From NCBI GenBank assembly GCA_963971285.1, contig OZ020259.1, forward strand, positions 9,548,001 through 9,612,000: 64,000 nt of DNA. The letters are read 5' to 3'. Positions 12,901 through 21,289 of this stretch are shown here, in pieces. This DNA is from Astropecten irregularis. Its lineage: Eukaryota > Echinodermata > Asteroidea > Paxillosida > Astropectinidae. The position numbers and the translations under genes are program-made. Numbering within the stretch: the first letter of the stretch is position 1; every line of letters starts with the position of its first letter. The notes under the pieces were generated by a model, which saw nothing but the letters and a program-made list of their open reading frames with translations, did no database searches and had not been told where the DNA came from.

Positions 12901-14869
12901 TCAGTTAAGTTTGCTTGTATGCATTGATGCACTGATGTAAAGGATACAATCAGCTGACTGTGGGCCTGGCTGTATATCTCTCTTCACATATTGGATTAAG
13001 TCTAAATCCACTGGACTCAAATGTCTTGCTTCAGTGATGTTCTCATATCCATCCTGTGAGAGATGATTGGCAGTTCCTTGAGTACCAAACAGAACAAGAC
13101 CAACTTCATCCTTTGATTCACCAAACAACTAAAAAAACAAAAACAAAAGTAATCATTTAAATGACACTAATGTGGATCATTCTCCAATAAATGTAATATT
13201 AATATGATAATGATTTGTGAATCATGAGCTGTTGGACAATCAATGCAGGCAATGTACAGATCAGTTCATCTGTAATCATTGTTACACATGTTGTGAGATT
13301 AAATCTTTTGCACACAGGGGCAATTCCAGCGTAACGGACATGACAATTACACAGTTTTTGCCTTATTCAGAGGATCACAACGTAGGATTGGCAGTTTGCA
13401 AACAATTTTTATTAGGCTTATCAGACACATTTAACTATCAGTGACATATGTAGTAAATTTTATGTAATTTCATTGAACAGTTGTAGAGAAAATGCACTTC
13501 TTGTGACCGTAACGGACATGACACTAAGTTGTCATGTCCGTTACGGTCACAAGAAGTGCATTTTCTCTACAACTGTTCAATGAAATTACATAAAATTTAC
13601 TACATATGTCACTGATAGTTAAATGTGTCTGATAAGTCTAATTAAAATTGTTTGCAAACTGCCAATCCTACTTTATGACCCTCTGAATAAGGCAAAAACT
13701 GTGTAATTGTCATGTCCGTTACGCTGGAATTGCCCACAGAGAACTGTAACCCGAAGTTAAATGAGGTATATGTATACATGCACATGTAGTTGGTTGAAAC
13801 CTTTTATGTGCTGTGACACAAATGCATTACCACAGAGGGACTAATATAATCTGTGTACAAACCTATGTACCACTTAACCCATTCCTTTCCATATGACATT
13901 CCGGGAAGTCAATACAACACTAACAACATCTTCCTTAAAGGTACAATACATGATTGGTAAATGTCACAGGACTGCACTCATACTTTGTCTGATCAAACAT
14001 GTAAATGAAATAATAAACCTGTGAACATTTGAGCTCAATCGGACATCTGAGTAACGAGAAAATAGCGAAAAACCCGACTCGATTTTTCTTATAAAACATG
14101 AAGAATAGTTTACTTTATGTTTGTTCCAAAAATTGTTCGGACGAACGATCTTTGGAAAAAACAGTAAATCTTGATTTGCTTGAAAAACCCAGCATCTGAT
14201 GAACCAAGATTTCCCATGGTGACTGTTTGCACTGTTTACGAACTGTTAATACATTTTCTGTCTTAAACTCAATAATTTTTGTTGGAGGCCTTGCAAATCC
14301 TATATGCTCCCTTTAATAGCATAGGCAACTTAACTCATTATTTATCACACACAAAACTCTTAACCCAGTTAACAATAATTCAACAATATAATTGTGTATA
14401 CTTGGCTTATAGCTATGCTTTTAACATAGTATTCTAGATTTTTTTCTAAAACCAGTGTATTAGTTTACAGGTTTTAGAAATGTCATTATCTACAAAAAAA
14501 AATCTTTCAAGCATCTGAAGACTGAGGATACCTATGGAATGGCAATGTTGTAACATTTCATTTCCAGATAATGATCAGGGAAAAGAGTAAATAAATATCT
14601 GTCATTTAAGAACTTGTGTGGTTGAATTTGATATCGATCGAAAAATAATTTGTTATAAATGTTTTCATTATAGAGATGATCTTCATTGAAACATGAAAAC
14701 CTGTTTGATAAGTAATTTTGGCTGATTAACATCTGAATTATCCTTCAATACTTGCCTTCCTTTGCAAAATCAATGTAATAACATTGAGAGCTGAATCCAA
14801 AGATGTTGTATGACCATCAGGTGCACTATTCATTGAAGGCCCTACATCAAGGCACAACAAAATGGCTTC
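865..14869 (-). CDS. XRCC5: Ku80 (X-ray repair cross-complementing 5), partial: nine exons
   Basis: This is the large subunit of the Ku heterodimer, which binds DNA double-strand ends in the nucleus and recruits DNA-PKcs for non-homologous end joining. Exons, in transcript order: 14869-14756, 13128-12948, 11642-11471, 11048-10827, 8963-8849, 4206-4068, 2265-2153, 1907-1707, 955-865, giving 1348 nt or about 449 codons. All junction phases agree. The translation follows human Ku80 from about residue 8 to about 450 of 732: a von Willebrand A-like N-terminus (EAILLCLDVGPSMN), KDEVGLVLFGT, then beta-barrel/bridge segments (RYGNDIIP, CVAIVRRTY, LPYMEDLRQYTFSSL). The first coding exon, only a few codons long in vertebrates, was not located upstream of 14869. 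The C-terminal exons, including the DNA-PKcs-binding tail, lie left of the window. The first intron seen uses a GC donor. Introns are packed with transposons. Confidence 0.95.
1707..1907 (-). CDS. XRCC5: XRCC5 exon, barrel/bridge
   Basis: 201 nt, phase 0 to phase 0, from CATGTAG|ATCAAG to CATGAG|GTTTGT. Encodes HLGNSVYCFTADPSDQHASV, then ECVAIVRRTYSARSNPRIA, matching human MGNQVLKVFAARDDEAAAV and MVAIVRYAYDKRANPQVG. Confidence 0.9.
2153..2265 (-). CDS. XRCC5: XRCC5 exon, barrel
   Basis: 113 nt from CTTAAG|GTCATC to GAACAT|GTAAGT. Encodes GHRYGNDIIPISEEDKDNMG, then MQVLGFTKLEH; human has GFRYGSDIVPFSKVDEEQM and FSVLGFCKSSQ. Confidence 0.93.
2540..2885 (+). mobile_element. Probable LINE 3' end
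   Basis: AT-rich sequence ending in AAATAAAGTATTTTGAATTG followed by TGAATTG-type repeats, a tail form common at the 3' end of animal LINEs. No coding remnant is visible. It lies in the Ku80 intron between exons 4068-4206 and 2153-2265. Confidence 0.4.
3650..3770 (-). repeat. MITE copy related to 29765-29951
   Basis: The reverse complement reads CAATGGAATGCCGCTATAAC and later ATTGAACATCATCCTTGGC, both closely matching the element at 29765-29951 (GCCACTATAATGAAC, TGAACATCATCCGTGGC). Only part of the element is present. Confidence 0.55.
4068..4206 (-). CDS. XRCC5: XRCC5 exon, barrel
   Basis: 139 nt from TTCATAG|GTGAAG to GAAG|GTATTA. Encodes VKQSTQKSWKSTYVKGKGKE and ends NNDEETEIEAEEIIEG, equivalent to human VKKTWTVVDAKTLKKED and NDDDETEVLKEDIIQG. 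Confidence 0.92.
4410..4600 (+). repeat. GGCTCGAA-type MITE, partial
   Basis: Starts GGGCTCGAATTTCG and continues with GGACAGCAGGTCTAGTAACT and TTAGGCACCATTTT, the same blocks as the fuller copy at 33869-34144. The 3' terminal repeat is missing; it runs into other repeat sequence near 4600. Confidence 0.65.
4600..5870. repeat. Degenerate copies of the TAGTGCTGTGCAT repeat family
   Basis: Two blocks, about 4880-5260 and 5490-5800, share segments (AAATATTCTGACCGTCC, TTTGGCCAAGTAGAAA, TCAATGATTTTAGGGCACT) with 12300-12445, 21965-22300, 37560-37740 and the end of the element at 39913-41345. GGCTGTGCATTCAAGG near 4605 may be an end of the element. No protein coding is seen. This fills most of the long intron between exons 8849-8963 and 4068-4206; the remainder, 5870-6290, shows nothing recognisable. 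Confidence 0.5.
6292..7094 (+). mobile_element. Multimeric tRNA-derived SINE (three tandem units plus an inverted part)
   Basis: Three nearly identical units of 253-254 bp start at about 6410, 6664 and 6917. Each carries a tRNA-like head (6421-6491, 6675-6745, 6928-6998) with an A-box-like TGGCCCAGCAGG and a B-box GGTTCGAATCC. Each head is followed by GTTTACGGTGCTCGTCCACG. Left of the first head, 6305-6408 is the reverse complement of the body that follows a head. The whole block is bounded by CATGACATATTAT at 6292-6304 and 7082-7094, a likely target-site duplication. The anticodon loop would have 8 nt, so these heads are unlikely to be working tRNAs. Confidence 0.8.
7255..7375. repeat. Cluster of short inverted repeats
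   Basis: GATGTGCGATGT, its complement ACATCGCACATC and variants of CAGATATTTGTGAT alternate in both orientations over 120 bp, giving several possible small hairpins. No family was recognised. The flanks 7095-7254 and 7376-8389 hold no recognisable gene. Confidence 0.5.
8390..8579 (+). mobile_element. LINE 3' UTR and tail
   Basis: ACAGCGCTTTGTGATGCCTG followed by GGAAAGCGTTTTTTAAG and a (ATT)n run, the usual 3' end of CR1/L2-group elements. It is similar in form to the tails at 45255-45316 and 56327-56360. Confidence 0.6.
8849..8963 (-). CDS. XRCC5: XRCC5 exon, start of DNA-binding barrel
   Basis: 115 nt from CTGTAG|GAAGGCC to CTCAAG|GTAGGC. Encodes KALLLLGIVEKRAVKQ, then WKANLEIGSDFKVPVCGYLK, aligning to human LRKLCVFKKIERHSIHW and LTIGSNLSIRIAAYKS. 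Confidence 0.9.
9240..10590. mobile_element. Non-autonomous inverted-repeat DNA element with amplified right arm
   Basis: The left end CTAGCCTTGG-ACAAGGCG and the right end CGCCTTG-ACCAAGGCTAG are inverted copies, and about 180 bp of subterminal sequence on the left (9240-9415) is the reverse complement of the 140-bp unit on the right. AGTTGATAACTAG is present at both outer edges; because it overlaps the terminal repeat, the duplication length is uncertain (7-11 bp). The middle (9420-10140) has no coding remnant I can name. It lies in the Ku80 intron between exons 10827-11048 and 8849-8963. Confidence 0.7.
10161..10580 (+). repeat. Three tandem copies of a 140-bp unit
   Basis: Units start at 10161, 10301 and 10441; each contains AGTAGACCTAATTTGCATAT and ends GGTACGATGAACGCC. 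The second and third copies look identical, and the first differs mainly at its left edge. This is an amplification of the right subterminal arm of the element at 9240-10590. Confidence 0.9.
10827..11048 (-). CDS. XRCC5: XRCC5 exon, variable loop between vWA and barrel
   Basis: 222 nt from CTGCAG|TGG to TTCAA|GTATGT; both phases fit the neighbours. The first two thirds (GPQFGFDDENSLGQGAAGG and a Ser/Thr/Gln-rich run) match poorly to the human loop, as expected for a variable insertion. The end, ALLKHVLQNVGGDWYSFK, matches human [23 protein letters not shown]. Confidence 0.85.
11471..11642 (-). CDS. XRCC5: XRCC5 exon, vWA domain end
   Basis: 172 nt from CATAG|TTGTTGATG to GTTAT|GTAAGT. Encodes FVDALVVSLDLL and LLLFSDLAGEFSDDKLEGF, equivalent to human DALIVSMDVI and IFTDLSSRFSKSQLD. 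Confidence 0.92.
11762..12312 (+). mobile_element. LINE C-terminal fragment
   Basis: Plus-strand translation gives ISRIRKYIDTPCTCHAAV, LSRLDYCNSLL, QNNAARI and LQQLHWLPVKQR, then, after one frameshift near 12000, TPDRAGLRSSCNLRIPR and RGFSVSGPRYWNSLP. This order is the domain after the reverse transcriptase in CR1/L2-type LINEs, also seen at 56557-57183. It is truncated 5' and sits in antisense orientation in a Ku80 intron. Confidence 0.85.
12300..12445 (-). repeat. Fragment of the TAGTGCTGTGCAT repeat family
   Basis: TTTCTACTTGGCCAAATGGA and GGAAGGACGGTGAGAATATT are the reverse complement of the block at 5490-5660. It abuts the LINE fragment directly. The remainder of this intron up to 12948 shows nothing recognisable. 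Confidence 0.6.
12948..13128 (-). CDS. XRCC5: XRCC5 exon, vWA domain
   Basis: 181 nt from TTTTTAG|TTG to GAT T|GTATCC. Encodes LFGESKDEVGLVLFGTQGT and ends DIQPGPQSAD, matching human KDEIALVLFGTDGTDN to IQPGSQQAD. Confidence 0.93.
13318..13735. repeat. 418-bp near-perfect palindrome
   Basis: The left arm 13318-13522 and right arm 13531-13735 are reverse complements with only a handful of mismatches, around an 8-bp spacer (ACTAAGTT). GTAACGGACATGAC occurs at the outer end and at the inner end of each arm, four times in all. No coding sequence is seen. It lies in the Ku80 intron between exons 14756-14869 and 12948-13128. It is probably a hairpin-type MITE; an assembly or cloning artefact is possible but not suggested by the mismatches. 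Confidence 0.9.
13939..14312 (+). mobile_element. TTAA-flanked MITE, family B
   Basis: Bounded by TTAA at 13935-13938 and 14313-14316. Ends AGGTACAATACATGATT and the inverted AATCCTATATGCTCCCT are imperfect terminal repeats. The internal GAGCTCAATCGGACATCTGA recurs near 53456. TTAA duplication is the signature of piggyBac-type transposition; no transposase is present. Confidence 0.7.
14756..14869 (-). CDS. XRCC5: XRCC5 exon, vWA domain start
   Basis: 114 nt, phase 0 at both ends, encoding EAILLCLDVGPSMN and ending LILQRK (human LCMDVGFTMS to VQRQ). The acceptor is CCCTACAG. The donor reads AAG|GCAAGT, a GC donor; this is the only cut that joins in frame to the LFGESKDEVG exon. Confidence 0.9.
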
Positions 14870-14880
14870 CTGTAGGGAAA

Positions 14881-16609
14881 GAAAGATTAAGATTTGATAA
14901 AAAAAAACCACCAAATTGTAATACATTATAAGCAGTAACACTTCTATAATTCAAACTGCAAAGAAGTTGACATTTCCCAATTCTGGATAAGAGACTTTTC
15001 ACTGCAATGTCAGCTCTATCATTTCCCCACACAAATGAATAAATTGTATTGGTGAAAGATTGTTTGGTCCATGCAGAGCATTTACATACAGCACATTGCG
15101 TCTATAGTGGTGCTGATAATCTGTCACCTACACCTAACAGCAAGTTGCATTAGTTAATGCAAATTTGGTTTTCAATCTTATGAGTTATGAAACGTAATAA
15201 TGGAAGCTTTTAGCAATTACATGTATGATCAGCTTTAACAATAAAAATGTTTGGTTAGTATTTGATATTAAAATGATAAAATCATGTGCACAGAGTCTAT
15301 AGCAATAAGAAGTACAAAATGCTTCTGGCCAAATGATGGGCACAACTTCGTCAATGGGAGAAAGTAGTCTTTTGAAGTGGACCCTCTGTAGTGCTGGTAG
15401 AAGACAAAGGGCCTGACCTAATTCTTGAATCTATGCCACAGCTTAAATATGCATCTATAGTACAACACTTACATGTATCAACCTATAAAAGACAACACAA
15501 TGTTACACTATTTATATCTTCTACAAATGAAAATGGTAAGGAGCCAGATACTGAATGCAGGGCAAACAGGCTATACAGACGAACATTTAAATAAATGGAC
15601 TTCCAAAGTCATGTATCCATTAAAACAAAGAATTCCTCATCGTCTGTACCCACTTGTGGCCACACCAAATAGGACTACCAATCAATTCACCTCACATATG
15701 GACGGGTCAAGAGCTGCACCTCCACAGACAATGAATACACTCAAATTGCCTTCATATTACATGAAGGTGTACACCAGTGCATATTTGTAAAAAGTTGGAA
15801 AAACTAAGAGGTCATGCTTTATGGCCCAACCAGTCAGGAACCAAAGGGCACTATAGTCAAATAAAATAAAAATCCCATGCTGTAACTAATGGAGACCACT
15901 TAGACCTTAAAGAATCAAATAGAAACACCCCAATACTGTGTTTTTCAGGTATATACAGTTATACAGTACATGATTTATTTTAGCCCCCGGAGCTAGTGTG
16001 GAGCTCAAGGGAAGGTGGAAGGTGGGATGAAATGTCATCAAAGAATAGCTACGGGTTGCAAAGTGACACCAAGGCTCCAAAACTCCTGCCAATAGACAAA
16101 TAGAAAACCAAAGTGCCTCTAATTGGCGAAAACTTTCCCACAACTGACCAATCACATGCTACTGATGCGCTGATTGGTTGTTCACCCAAACCCTTGGATC
16201 CCTCAAGACCATAGCTTCAAGTGGGAAATGTTGACAGTCTGAAACAGCACCCTGCCATTGCATTCACAGTACATATAATATGACACACGGTATAAGTGCA
16301 AGCATTACATGGTCATGCGTACCTAGAATAAGCCCGAAACCATTAATTTAATAACCATTAGTACATGTAAGTGCATAAGTGCATAGTACGTGGACAGCAT
16401 GCAATACATAGTGCCCATAACGTGATTTTAACTTATTTCTACCATACAGAATTGACCACCTAAAAGGTGACAAAAAAACTTTGTCGAGTCCAAAACATTT
16501 AGTTTATTGATAAAATGAAATATACTAAGAAGAAAGACATTCTCCATGATTGCATCATGATATTTTGTTAAATAAATTGTCTACGCAACCCAAAGTAAGA
16601 TTCTTCAAA
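14881..16609. other. Intergenic, upstream side of XRCC5
   Basis: No coding region or known repeat recognised. CCAAT-box-like motifs occur in both orientations near 16140-16180 (GACCAATCAC, GATTGGTTG), so a promoter for XRCC5 may lie here, but neither its short first exon nor a TATA box could be assigned. Confidence 0.3.
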
Positions 16610-16800
16610 TGGGGTGCTGTGGTCTAGTGGTCTGTCGTGTAATACTCAAGATCTTGTGGTCAATCTACAGATTGTGGGTTTGAATCCAGCCATGGACTAA
16701 TGGTGCTTGCGTCCTTGTCACATTGTTCCTCTTCACCAAGTTGTAAATGGGTACCTCAGAGGGTAGAGATGGCTTTGTGTGGTTTTATTAAATGTTATCA
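16610..16800 (+). mobile_element. tRNA-derived SINE
   Basis: A-box-like TGTGGTCTAGTGGTC and B-box-like GGGTTTGAATCCAGCCATGG are followed by GGTGCTTGCGTCCTTG and AAATGGGTACCT. This last order (GCGTCCTTG then AAATGGGTACC) is typical of a widespread SINE body in marine invertebrates. A shorter, decayed relative is at about 49575-49680 (TTCAAGTCCAGCCATGG). Confidence 0.7.
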
Positions 16801-17585
16801 CTTCCATGATAAAATTATTTATAAGCTGAGAAATTTGGGTGGCCTTTTACATAGTTTATGTGACTTATAAAGCCCAGCCTGTCTACATCATGCAAACAAT
16901 AAGATCCTTGTGGAGAGTCAGTTTGTGTGTAGCTCCTGTGGGACAAGTGTGTAGGGAGGGAGGCTGGTCACTGCCTGGAACAATTGACCAATCAGAGGGA
17001 TTGGGCGCTTTCCTTATGGAAAGGAATGAAACCCATTTTTGGCAAACCGTTTGGCTGGGGTCACTTTTGTCTCAGCCATCTGATGGTTTACACTTCACAA
17101 CTTGGAATTTTGATCCGTTTTGTTAACAGATCAAGTCAGTCCAGCATGTATCGTTGATGTAATGTCATGTGGGAACAATGCACAGGTAAATGTATACATG
17201 TATATATCAAGCCTGTGAAACGAATTGTACAAGATGCAGCATTTACCTTATTAGGCTCTGTAATTTCAGGAAAAAACACAATCTATGTTTAATGTATACA
17301 TAGTCGTAGCATCTTCTCCCCTGAGTCAGTTCAACAGGGGAGAAGAACTGCCCTTTCTTTCTGTATGTGCAAACGAAGGTCAAAGGGCAGTGCCTTATAT
17401 TATGTACATATATTTAGTGTTATGTGTATTCTTGTTTTAACCTGTTAGAATTGCACATTTTATACTTGCAATTTTTATTGTTTTGATATATGGTTCAGGC
17501 TTTGGTGCCTGGGGCTGTTGGTGCCCAACTTCATGATGATTTGTAAGATTCTGAGCTCTTTGGCTCAGAGCTTTGGTGCCTGCTG

Positions 17586-19015
17586 GGTTCGTGGTGCCCA
17601 GATGGTCAGACTTTACATGAATATGAGATATAAAAAGCCTTGCTGGGCTTGGTGCTCAGATGGTCAGGCTTCAAATGAATATGAGATATGAATGCCTTGC
17701 TGGGCTTGGTGCTCAGATGGTCAGGCTTCAAATGAATATGAGATATGAATGCCTTGCTGTGCTTGGTGCTCAGATGGTCGGGCTTCAAATGAATATGAGA
17801 TATGAATGCCTTGCTGTGCTTGGTGCTCAGACGGTCAGGCTTCAAATGAATATGAGATATGAATGCCTTGCTGTGCTTGGTGCTCAGATGGTCAGGCTTC
17901 AAATGAATATGAGATATGAATGCCTTGCTGTGCTTGGTGCTCAGATGGTCGGGCTTCAAATGAATATGAGATATGAATGCCTTGCTGGGCTTGGTGCTCA
18001 GATGGTCGGGCTTCAAATGAATATGAGATATGAATGCCTTGCTGGGCTTGGTGCTCAGATGGTCAGGCTTCAAATGAATATGAGATATGAATGCCTTGCT
18101 GTGCTTGGTGCTCAGATGGTCAGGCTTCAAATGAATATGAGATATAAAAAGCCTTGCTGGGCTTGGTGCTCAGATGGTCGGGCTTCAAATGAATATGAGA
18201 TATGAATGCCTTGCTGTGCTTGGTGCTCAGATGGTCAGGCTTCAAATGAATATGAGAAATGAATGCCTTGCTGTGCTTGGTGCTCAGATGGTCAGGCTTC
18301 AAATGAATATGAGATATGAATGCCTTGCTGGGCTTGGTGCTCATATGGTCAGGCTTATGAATGCCTTGCTGGGCTTGGTGCTCAGATGGTCAGGCTTCAA
18401 ATGAATATGAGATATCAATGCCTTGCTGGGCTTGGTGCTCAGATGGTCAGGCTTCAAATGAATATGAGATATGAATGCCTTGCTGGGCTTGGTCCTCAGA
18501 TGGTCAGGCTTCAAATGAATATGATATATGAATGCCTTGCTGGGCTTGGTGCTCAGATGGTCAGGCTTCAAATGAATATGAGATATGAATGCCTTGCTGT
18601 GCTTGGTGCTCAGATGGTCAGGCTTCAAATGAATATGAGATATGAATGCCTTGCTGGGCTTGGTGTTCAGATGATCAGGCTTCAAATGAATATGAGATAT
18701 GAATGCCTTGCTGTGCTTGGTGCTCAGATGGTCAGGCTTCAAATGAATATGAGATATGAATGCCTTGCTGGGCTTGGTGTTCAGATGATCAGGCTTCAAA
18801 TGAATATGAGATATGAATGCCTTGCTGGGCTTGGTGCTCAGATGGTCAGGCTTATGAATGCCTTGCTGTGCTTGGTGCTCAGATGGTCAGGCTTATGAAT
18901 GCCTTGCTGGGCTTGGTGCTCAGATGGTCAGGATTCAAATGGATACAACATATGAATGCCTTGCTGTGCTTGGTGCTCAGATGGTCAGGCTTCAAATGAA
19001 TATGAGATAATAGCT
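17586..19015. repeat. 57-bp minisatellite, about 25 units
   Basis: Units of 57 bp built from CTTGGTGCTCAGATGGTCAG, GCTTCAAATGAATATGAG and ATATGAATGCCTTGCTG. Three units (near 18350, 18850 and 18890) lack the same 16 bp. Neighbouring units differ mainly at two sites (TGCTGGGCT/TGCTGTGCT, GTCAGG/GTCGGG). Because 57 is a multiple of three, long stretches stay open on both strands; this is probably a by-product and not coding. Degenerate units start near 17490. No target site or flanking gene explains it. Confidence 0.95.
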
Positions 19016-19374
19016 ACACGATTTGTGAAGAATAAAACTTTCAGGCTGAGGCATGTAGTCACAAAACAAGATATTGGTGTGTTTCGGTGTCTTTTTTATT
19101 CTTCTGCTTATAATAGCCCTTGTGCACCCCATGGAAGCACAGGCCGTATACTTCCCAGGGAGTTGAGATGGTTTCAGGAATGTAAATTTAGGCCCGATGA
19201 CCAGGGAGAACAATAAATTATACAGTATTATTATTAAACCGGTATCATATTATCACCGGTATTATTATTATATTAAATGTGTTATTACATGCTACAAATC
19301 TCACTTAAAATAAAGCATGCTTTTAAAAACTGAGACACAGCTGTCATGGTCCAGGATTCATAGACCAAAGAACT

Positions 19375-20110
19375 TTATTTATAATTTTTGGCTTTTCCGA
19401 TTTTAATCGGAAAAGGTACTGTTTTTGTTCGGATTTTTGGCTTTTCCGCGGAAGCGAAAACCTTTTTTTTGTTCTGTTTTTTTGTTCTTTTCTTCTTCTT
19501 CCTTTTTGATTTCCCATAGACTTTACACAGGGGCATAGTACACGCCACTTTGGTCATTTCTAAACATTCAATCTTAACCAAAGTTGGTCCAAATAAAGTC
19601 CCCATAGTGTAGATGTACGCCAAAACTTTTCGACATCATGACGTCATCAGGTGTCATGTGACAGTGTCTTAAAGGGGCAAATTATGAAAGAACCCTATGT
19701 CCAATTGAATTGAAATTTGTTATGTGTCTAAGTCGGGAAGTGTTATATTGAAAAATGGCAATGACATCATCACGACATCATTCCCTGATTTTTTATGATT
19801 TTATTGAAATTTTGGGTCATTAAAGTTCTTTTAACGATATCTAGTGAACAAAACAAGATATCTTTGAATTTCTTTTTGATAATTCTTAAGCATACACCAT
19901 AAATGAACACTGCATAGACATAGACAAAAAATATGTGACGTCATCATGACGTCATAAAAAATGTGATTTTTATAACACATACTAGGAATGGCCGATCGCC
20001 TCGAAAATTGGTATGCTGGGGAAATGGATGGAAATTATGAAGTTACGTCACGACTGCGTCATCATTTGATTTTTAAAAATTTTTTAAAATCTTTCTCACG
20101 CTCGCCCATT
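19375..20110. repeat. Probable dispersed repeat with 5' hairpin and T-rich tract
   Basis: Opens with a 24-bp perfect palindrome at 19391-19414 (CTTTTCCGATT and its complement), then GCTTTTCCGCGGAAGCG and a T-rich tract, then several TGACGTCAT motifs. The layout resembles a dispersed non-coding repeat I have seen in other marine invertebrate genomes, but I cannot name it. No coding capacity. Confidence 0.4.
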
Positions 20111-20318
20111 GACTTGTACAGAGCTAGCTCTGTACGTAAAAATATTGGTCATTAAAATGCAAGGCGCGCGCAGATGGTTGATTGCCTGGGTTATATGCCG
20201 TATTTCTCCTTCATTTCCTTATCATAGTTGCTAGCGTAAATGCTGTTTTGACAAGACAACCACGCACGCGCAGCAATCTACTTAGACCGCTTTCAATAAG
20301 TAACGCATGAATCGAATT

Positions 20319-20616
20319 CGAGCACACGATTTTTAATGGCGCCCTCTTTTGATTAAAACAAGAAACTGCGGTGGTGTCAGCATATTATTTTCTACACCGC
20401 CAATCATCTCTTATTGAAATCTGGGAAGCTGGAAAGCTAATCATGAGCAAACGACCTGTGGGGAAATCCCGGACATGTTGTCCAAACTCCATGCTGAATA
20501 TTTTGCTAAGTTCATGTTCCTTTCAGGAATAAATCGCCAATCACGCACCGAGCCGGAATTATAGCGCATTGAGATGGATTAATCAAAAGAGGGCGCCATT
20601 CAAAACGGTGTGCTCG
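20319..20616. mobile_element. MITE with about 38-bp terminal inverted repeats
   Basis: The left end CGAGCACACGATTTTTAATG, continuing GGCGCCCTCTTTTGATTAA, is mirrored on the right by TTAATCAAAAGAGGGCGCC and then a stretch ending GGTGTGCTCG. Length 298 bp. No clear target duplication. No coding sequence. Confidence 0.75.
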
Positions 20617-20913
20617 GATGACTGTATACAGGCTAAGTCATGCCAGGGCACTTTGTTGTCAGAAAGCAGTGTTTACCCGTTTACATCTATGGCGCACAGC
20701 CATACAGTTTTATAAAATCACTTTATGTGGCGACACAAACATGACGTAAGATTAAGGGCCACTGAACCAGGTTTAGTATTTTCTGCACTTATGACTAGTT
20801 CTCTATGTCTTTCACTTAACATCAATAAAGTAAGGTCTTTCTTTTTGAGACATTCCTCGACATCTGTGACCTCTACTTCCGGTCAAACAGGATATGTCCA
20901 CTGCCGGCATATC

Positions 20914-21017
20914 AATACACGGGTTTACACTTCGAAAAGTGCGTATGCGTGATAGTGCCTCGTTTTGAAGTTGCGATCAAAATCTAAGATGGCCGCCAAG
21001 GTGTAAACCCGTGTATT
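20914..21017. repeat. Short hairpin element with 17-bp perfect inverted ends
   Basis: AATACACGGGTTTACAC at 20914-20930 and its exact reverse complement at 21001-21017 enclose 70 bp. Probably a small MITE. Confidence 0.7.
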
Positions 21018-21289
21018 CCACAACCTAGGATTTTTACGGTGAAATACACAGGAAATTGTACGGTTTTGGAAAACTTTAAGGGGCTGGTGTGAAAAATCAA
21101 AGTGTGAGGAATACGAAATTGTAAGTGAAATTGTCTAGTCTTCTTTATTTGAGAAGATATTCAAATCAAAAGTTTGTGACAATTCTGCTCTTTGGATCTC
21201 GCGCGTTAAAGTCATGTCTTAAAGTAGGGCTGTGAATGGCGACCAGAAAGAGACAGATTGTAAAAAAGAGAGCCATCTAACGTTACAGC

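Noticed and set aside
16100-16200. A firm XRCC5 promoter call at the CCAAT-like motifs
   Set aside because: The first exon could not be located and such motifs are common by chance; kept only as a possibility in the intergenic entry.
17606-18898. Long open frames on both strands of the 57-bp array as a repetitive protein gene
   Set aside because: Both strands are open to the same extent, variants are not biased to silent positions by eye, and several units break the frame. The period being a multiple of three is enough to explain it.
17586-19015. CRISPR-like array
   Set aside because: The units are contiguous with no unique spacers, and the window is clearly eukaryotic.
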